Part shown: positions 5,973 to 6,069 of the stretch, piece after piece | Layout: every line of letters starts with the position of its first letter | Numbering within the stretch: the stretch's first letter is position 1 | Assembly: GCA_002329705.1 (NCBI GenBank) | Contig: DCUC01000042.1 | Coordinates: 556-6,624, forward strand | Source: Caryophanales bacterium UBA1424 | GTDB taxonomy: Bacteria > Bacillota_I > Bacilli_A > RFN20 > CAG-826 | Length of the DNA stretch: 6,069 bases | Reading direction: 5' to 3' | Program-made: the position numbers and the translations under genes | Notes under the pieces: model-generated | Databases searched by the model: none | The model's input: the letters and a program-made list of their open reading frames with translations, nothing else | Told to the model about the DNA's origin: nothing

Positions 5973-6000
5973 ATAAAAAGGACCTTGCTATCAGGTCCTT
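5973..6000 (-). terminator. Intrinsic terminator upstream of the NusG_II gene
   Basis: On the minus strand AAGGACCT (5993-6000) and AGGTCCTT (5978-5985) pair perfectly over eight positions around a seven-base loop, followed by TTTATAA, giving five consecutive T residues with the stem end. It begins two bases after the stop codon of the partial gene at the right edge and ends 10 bases before the NusG_II start. It most simply ends the upstream gene, but could act as an attenuator for the three-gene operon. Confidence 0.75.
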
Positions 6001-6002
6001 AA

Positions 6003-6069
6003 TTATACTTCTGTTTTAATAACCTTTCCATCAGGACCAGGTGTGGAATTAATGTAGTCGGCAATTAAC
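6003..6069 (-). CDS. C-terminal end of an unidentified protein
   Basis: The last 21 codons of a minus-strand gene enter from the right edge and end in TAA, two bases before a strong terminator, which supports this being a genuine gene end. The tail reads like ADYINSTPGPDGKVIK and ends in TEV. The pattern of a Tyr-Ile helix end followed by a short linker and GKV recalls the C-terminus of 5'-nucleotidase/UshA-type proteins, but 21 residues are too few for a reliable call. The gene may share a transcript with the NusG_II-Gx-ApbE operon. Confidence 0.6.
   Translation of the reverse strand, partial: LIADYINSTPGPDGKVIKTEV

Overview
The window looks like chromosomal DNA of a low- to mid-GC bacterium of the Bacillota/Mycoplasmatota kind. 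The grounds are purine-rich Shine-Dalgarno sites, GTG starts, intrinsic terminators, and close resemblance of the gene families to Firmicutes versions. The standard genetic code fits: TGA serves as a stop and tryptophan is TGG. A tRNA-Arg with anticodon CCG and a moderate G+C content argue against a strongly reduced Mycoplasma. Placement below phylum level is not possible from this sequence.

Left part (1-1048, minus strand): a tRNA-Arg(CCG) gene with encoded CCA is followed by an intrinsic terminator. Next comes a long gene for a Nudix hydrolase fused to a GNAT acetyltransferase, which runs off the left edge. Centre left (1155-1886, plus): a class I SAM-dependent methyltransferase of unknown substrate has its own -10 box and lies divergent to the tRNA.

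Centre (1888-3749, plus): a two-gene phosphate unit. A PiT-family inorganic phosphate transporter is followed 14 bases later by its usual partner, a DUF47/PhoU-like accessory protein. The 172-base leader before the transporter holds a candidate promoter, an inverted repeat, two short palindromes and a 31-codon open frame.

Right part (3768-6005, minus): three tightly packed, overlapping genes in the order NusG domain II membrane protein, Gx transporter family protein, ApbE-type FAD:protein FMN transferase. These correspond to the EetA, EetB and FmnB components of the flavin-based extracellular electron transfer locus described in Listeria. The NADH dehydrogenase, demethylmenaquinone enzymes and flavinylated acceptor of that locus are not in the window. 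The last 21 codons of another minus-strand gene and its terminator lie just upstream at the right edge.

The window is mostly ordinary housekeeping and membrane-energy genes. The points most worth a second look are the Nudix-GNAT fusion, the three-gene eet-like operon with a membrane-anchored ApbE and no visible substrate, and two genes whose -10-like boxes lie exactly six bases before the start codon just after a terminator.
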